This document shows positions 61,495-64,000 of a stretch of 64,000 nucleotides of DNA, piece by piece. Position numbers and translations under genes: made by a program. The stretch comes from Strix aluco (taxonomy: Eukaryota > Chordata > Aves > Strigiformes > Strigidae). The stretch covers positions 67,472,003 to 67,536,002 of the forward strand of contig NC_133933.1 in NCBI RefSeq assembly GCF_031877795.1, read 5' to 3'. Each line of letters begins with the position of its first letter. Position 1 is the stretch's first letter. The notes beneath the pieces are model-generated. The model was given only the letters and a program-made list of their open reading frames with translations. It had not been told where the DNA came from and made no database searches.

Positions 61495-62250
61495 CATAGA
61501 ATCACAGAATCAGAATACACCAGATTGAAGTGACCTCACAGTCCCACGTTTCTTAGCAAGAGCACCGTCTAGACAAGATGGTCCAGCACCCTGTCCAGCC
61601 AAATCTTCAATGTGCCCAATGTTGGGGAATCCACCACTTCCCTGGGGAGATTATTCCAGTGGCTGATTGTTCTCATTGTGAAAAATTTTCCTCTTGTGTC
61701 CAGTTGGAGCATCCCCAGAAATAACCTGTACCCATGATCTCTCATTTTTTCCATGTGACTCCTTGTAAAAAGGGAGTCTCCAGAGTCTCCATCTTCTTTG
61801 TAGACAGCCTTTAAATACTGGAACAGAGTGATAACCCTAAGCCTTCTTTTCTCAAGGATGAACAAACCCAGTTGTCTCAGCCTTTCCTCATATGGCAGGT
61901 TTCCAGTCCTTTGATCATCTTTGTGGCCCTTCTCTGGACCCTCTCCAGCCTGTCCACATCTTTTTTGTACAGTGAGTACCAAAACTGAACACAGTATTTC
62001 AGGTGTGGCCTGACAGGTGCTGAGTAGTGCGATAATGACTTCTTCATCTCTGCTGGTGATGCCCTTGTTGATACAACCCAGTATCCTGTTGGCTTTCTTT
62101 GCTGCAGCAGCACACTGTTCATGTTGAGCTTGTTGTCCACCAGGACCTTCTAGTCCCTTTCCACAGAGCTGCTTCCCAGCCAGGTAGATCCCAGCCTGTG
62201 CTGTACTCCTGGATTATGTTTTCTCAGGTGCAAGACCTTATATTTGTTTT
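61495..62250 (-). mobile_element. CR1 LINE with decayed 3' end of ORF2
   Basis: Begins at the left with the inverted CR1 terminus TTCATAGAATCACAGAATCA. On the - strand it encodes the last part of the CR1 reverse-transcriptase polyprotein in two frames: about 62140-61877 with APVRPHLKYCVQFW and LERVQRRATKMIKGLE, then 61982-61569 with YEERLRQLGLFILEKRRLR, HWNNLPREVVDSPTL and LDRVLDHLV. The overlap of the two frames near 61877-61982 indicates a frameshift. The copy is 5'-truncated and cannot encode a working element. It lies antisense to MAP3K5. Confidence 0.9.
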
Positions 62251-63402
62251 AAACAAGAACAAGCAAAACCACGGAGGTTGTGTGGGAAAATGTTTTGATT
62301 TTTTTTCCTGTCCTAAGAATCTCTTACATATGTGTCATTCTTTTGATGTCACCTCTTGTTTAAATCTGTGTGTACAATACCATTTGTTAGCAGTAGTTAA
62401 ATTTATCTGGCAGTGCTTTCAGTTTGGTGTCCACCCGCAGCATTATCTGTAGCACATAGAGATTAGAGAAAGTCTGTCTTCTGGTGGGAGATGAGGAGAG
62501 GAGCAAGAGCAAGCTGGTTGAAGTTCAGTCCAGGTTATATGGAAATTATATTGGTAGGTTGGGAAAGGCTAAGGAAGGATATGGTACCTAACAGCACCTC
62601 AGAGGATGCATGAGGCTGTAATTAGGAGATGCATATCTGATTACATTGGCAATAATGTAGTAACTCCAGTAAAACTAAGAATAAATCCAGTATCTAAGAG
62701 AATTTTTACCAATCTGTATCAGATCAGAAAATCTGCCTTCTAAAAGTTCTACCTCTATTTGTCAGATAACAGTACACAACTAAATGATCATATGAAGCAT
62801 TAATGAAAATCTTCCATTTTCTGAATAGTATCACTTTCTTAACTGTACAAAATTACAGTACTTTGAGACCAAACCAGAAATGGCAGTGCTTTGCATTGAC
62901 AGTAATGATCTCTGCAGGCTGTGCAACTTTGACCCACAAAGGATCCTGTAATATGAATTGTTCTGTCAATATTTGAGCAAGGAAAGCAGTTTATTTATAA
63001 AGCCTTCATAGTGATATTTAACTGGCAATATCTACTTCTGTATATTATTTTCTTCACAAGCTGTGGGTATATCCTTGATGTTATAAAAACAATGGCTTTT
63101 CTGGCATTAATGGTTCCTCTATTTTGGCTCATTTTTAAGGCAAAATATTTTTGATAAAATATACTGGAATTCAGCTGATGGTTTTTTTTTCCTCCCCTTG
63201 TGAATGCCAAATTTATCATGGAAGGAGAGAATGTCTTGACTGCCTGGATTTTCTTATACTCTGAAAAAACTTTTAAAGATGGTAAAATCAAAATAAACTA
63301 GAGAAGAGAAATTGTACAAGGAGACCACAAACTCAGGAGTGAAATTCATGAAGGTGTTCACTTTGCATGTTTCCACAGAAAGATATTTTGTTCCCCCACC
63401 TG

Positions 63403-63454
63403 CAAAAAAAGACCAAACCCACTGGAAAACAAAACAAACCAAAACCAAACCCAC
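63403..63454. repeat. A/C-rich low-complexity tract
   Basis: GCAAAAAAAGACCAAACCC, then AAAACAAAACAAACC and AAAACCAAACCCACC. Confidence 0.75.
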
Positions 63455-64000
63455 CTCTATAAATGAGAGTTACAGTCTTTTGAACCTATTGCTAGTGTCT
63501 CCACACTGCAGCTGCATTTTTCCAGCTTGCCTTTCAGGGATAAGTAAGTTTGTAGATGAGCTTTGTAGAGGAAGGTCAGCAGGGTAGTGAGTTTTAGCAT
63601 TGAGTACCACATCTTTCTCAGAAGAATTTGATGAGAGGCTGATGTCTTCTCTGAGGTAATAGGATCCACTTCACAGAGTACTTGGGTAAAACTTCCAGTT
63701 CATTCAGGCTACATAATGGTAATGATTCCCAAACTTGGTGTCCTCAGATAACATTGCTGCTACACAGCCATCCTTTCTCTCACCATCTTTCTATAGCTCT
63801 GCCTTATTCCTGGAGCTGGGACTCAAAATCCTTGCTATCACCAGTCTTACCCTTCTAACAAACACTTCTCCCTGCCACACCACTAATCCCAGTCACTCCC
63901 CATGTGAGTTGTACTTTTCAGCAAAACAACACACTCCATTTGTACCTTGCTTTGGCTCTGTTTCCTCATCCAAAGTGCTGGAGGATTGTGATGGGTGGGT

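Larger units (their letters stand above)
5377..64000 (+). other. MAP3K5: MAP3K5 (ASK1) gene, 5' part, exons 1-8, continues past window
   Basis: ASK1 is a redox-regulated cytosolic MAP3K that activates MKK4/7-JNK and MKK3/6-p38 under oxidative and ER stress; reduced thioredoxin binds its N-terminus and keeps it inactive. Eight exons joined by eye encode 440 codons plus one base. Recognisable family stretches include [101 protein letters not shown] and ASDMYCLVGRIYKDMF. Cysteines at predicted residues 105, 170, 185, 191, 210, 211 and 235 match human 120, 185, 200, 206, 225, 226 and 250 at a constant offset of 15. The paralogue MAP3K15 is less likely: it differs at many of these positions, for example NKVYCCDSS and the start MSDSSEGI, which resembles the MAP3K5 N-terminus. 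PH-like, kinase and coiled-coil parts are absent because the gene continues beyond 64000. The 5' transcript end is not visible. Confidence 0.96.
59621..64000 (+). other. MAP3K5: MAP3K5 intron 8, 5' part (at least 4.4 kb)
   Basis: Starts with GTAATT. Holds two CR1 fragments in antisense orientation and an A/C-rich tract at 63403-63454. The next MAP3K5 exon is not reached. Confidence 0.85.

Noticed and set aside
1..64000. CRISPR array, operon, phage or other prokaryotic or viral system
   Set aside because: The window has spliced vertebrate gene structure and avian retroelements; no direct-repeat array, operon or viral gene was seen.

Overview
The window is vertebrate nuclear DNA, most likely from a bird. 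The main evidence is the set of CR1-type LINE fragments with the typical avian 3' end, found at 38860-38980, about 53090-53165, 60084-60285 and 61495-62250. Relics of much older amniote repeats and a compact GC-rich first exon fit the same picture. The species cannot be told from sequence alone.

Only one gene can be supported: the 5' part of MAP3K5 (ASK1, apoptosis signal-regulating kinase 1) on the + strand. Eight coding exons were placed by eye from protein similarity and splice sites: 5377-5779, 36893-37032, 39924-39947, 49168-49361, 49627-49795, 50763-50869, 54424-54594 and 59508-59620. All joins keep the frame. They give 440 codons plus one base, covering the thioredoxin-binding domain and the start of the TPR-rich central regulatory region. 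The seven cysteines known from the human thioredoxin-binding domain all occur here, at a constant offset of 15 residues from human numbering as remembered, which supports the exon joins. The PH-like domain, kinase domain and C-terminal coiled coil lie beyond position 64000.

Layout: 1-4550 is AT-rich upstream DNA with no supported gene. About 4550-6240 is a CpG island with promoter, 5' leader and exon 1. It contains two short upstream ORFs in good start context, a long poly-G tract before exon 1 and long poly-C tracts after it. Intron 1 (31.1 kb) holds an ancient MIR SINE, simple repeats and no supported gene. From 36893 to 59620 the remaining seven exons are separated by introns of 0.27-9.2 kb, and intron 8 runs off the window with two antisense CR1 copies.

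I found no previously undescribed multi-gene system. The points most worth a second look are the in-frame 24-nt microexon that carries a redox cysteine, the upstream ORFs, the G/C homopolymer tracts around exon 1, and the G-rich tract just upstream of exon 7.
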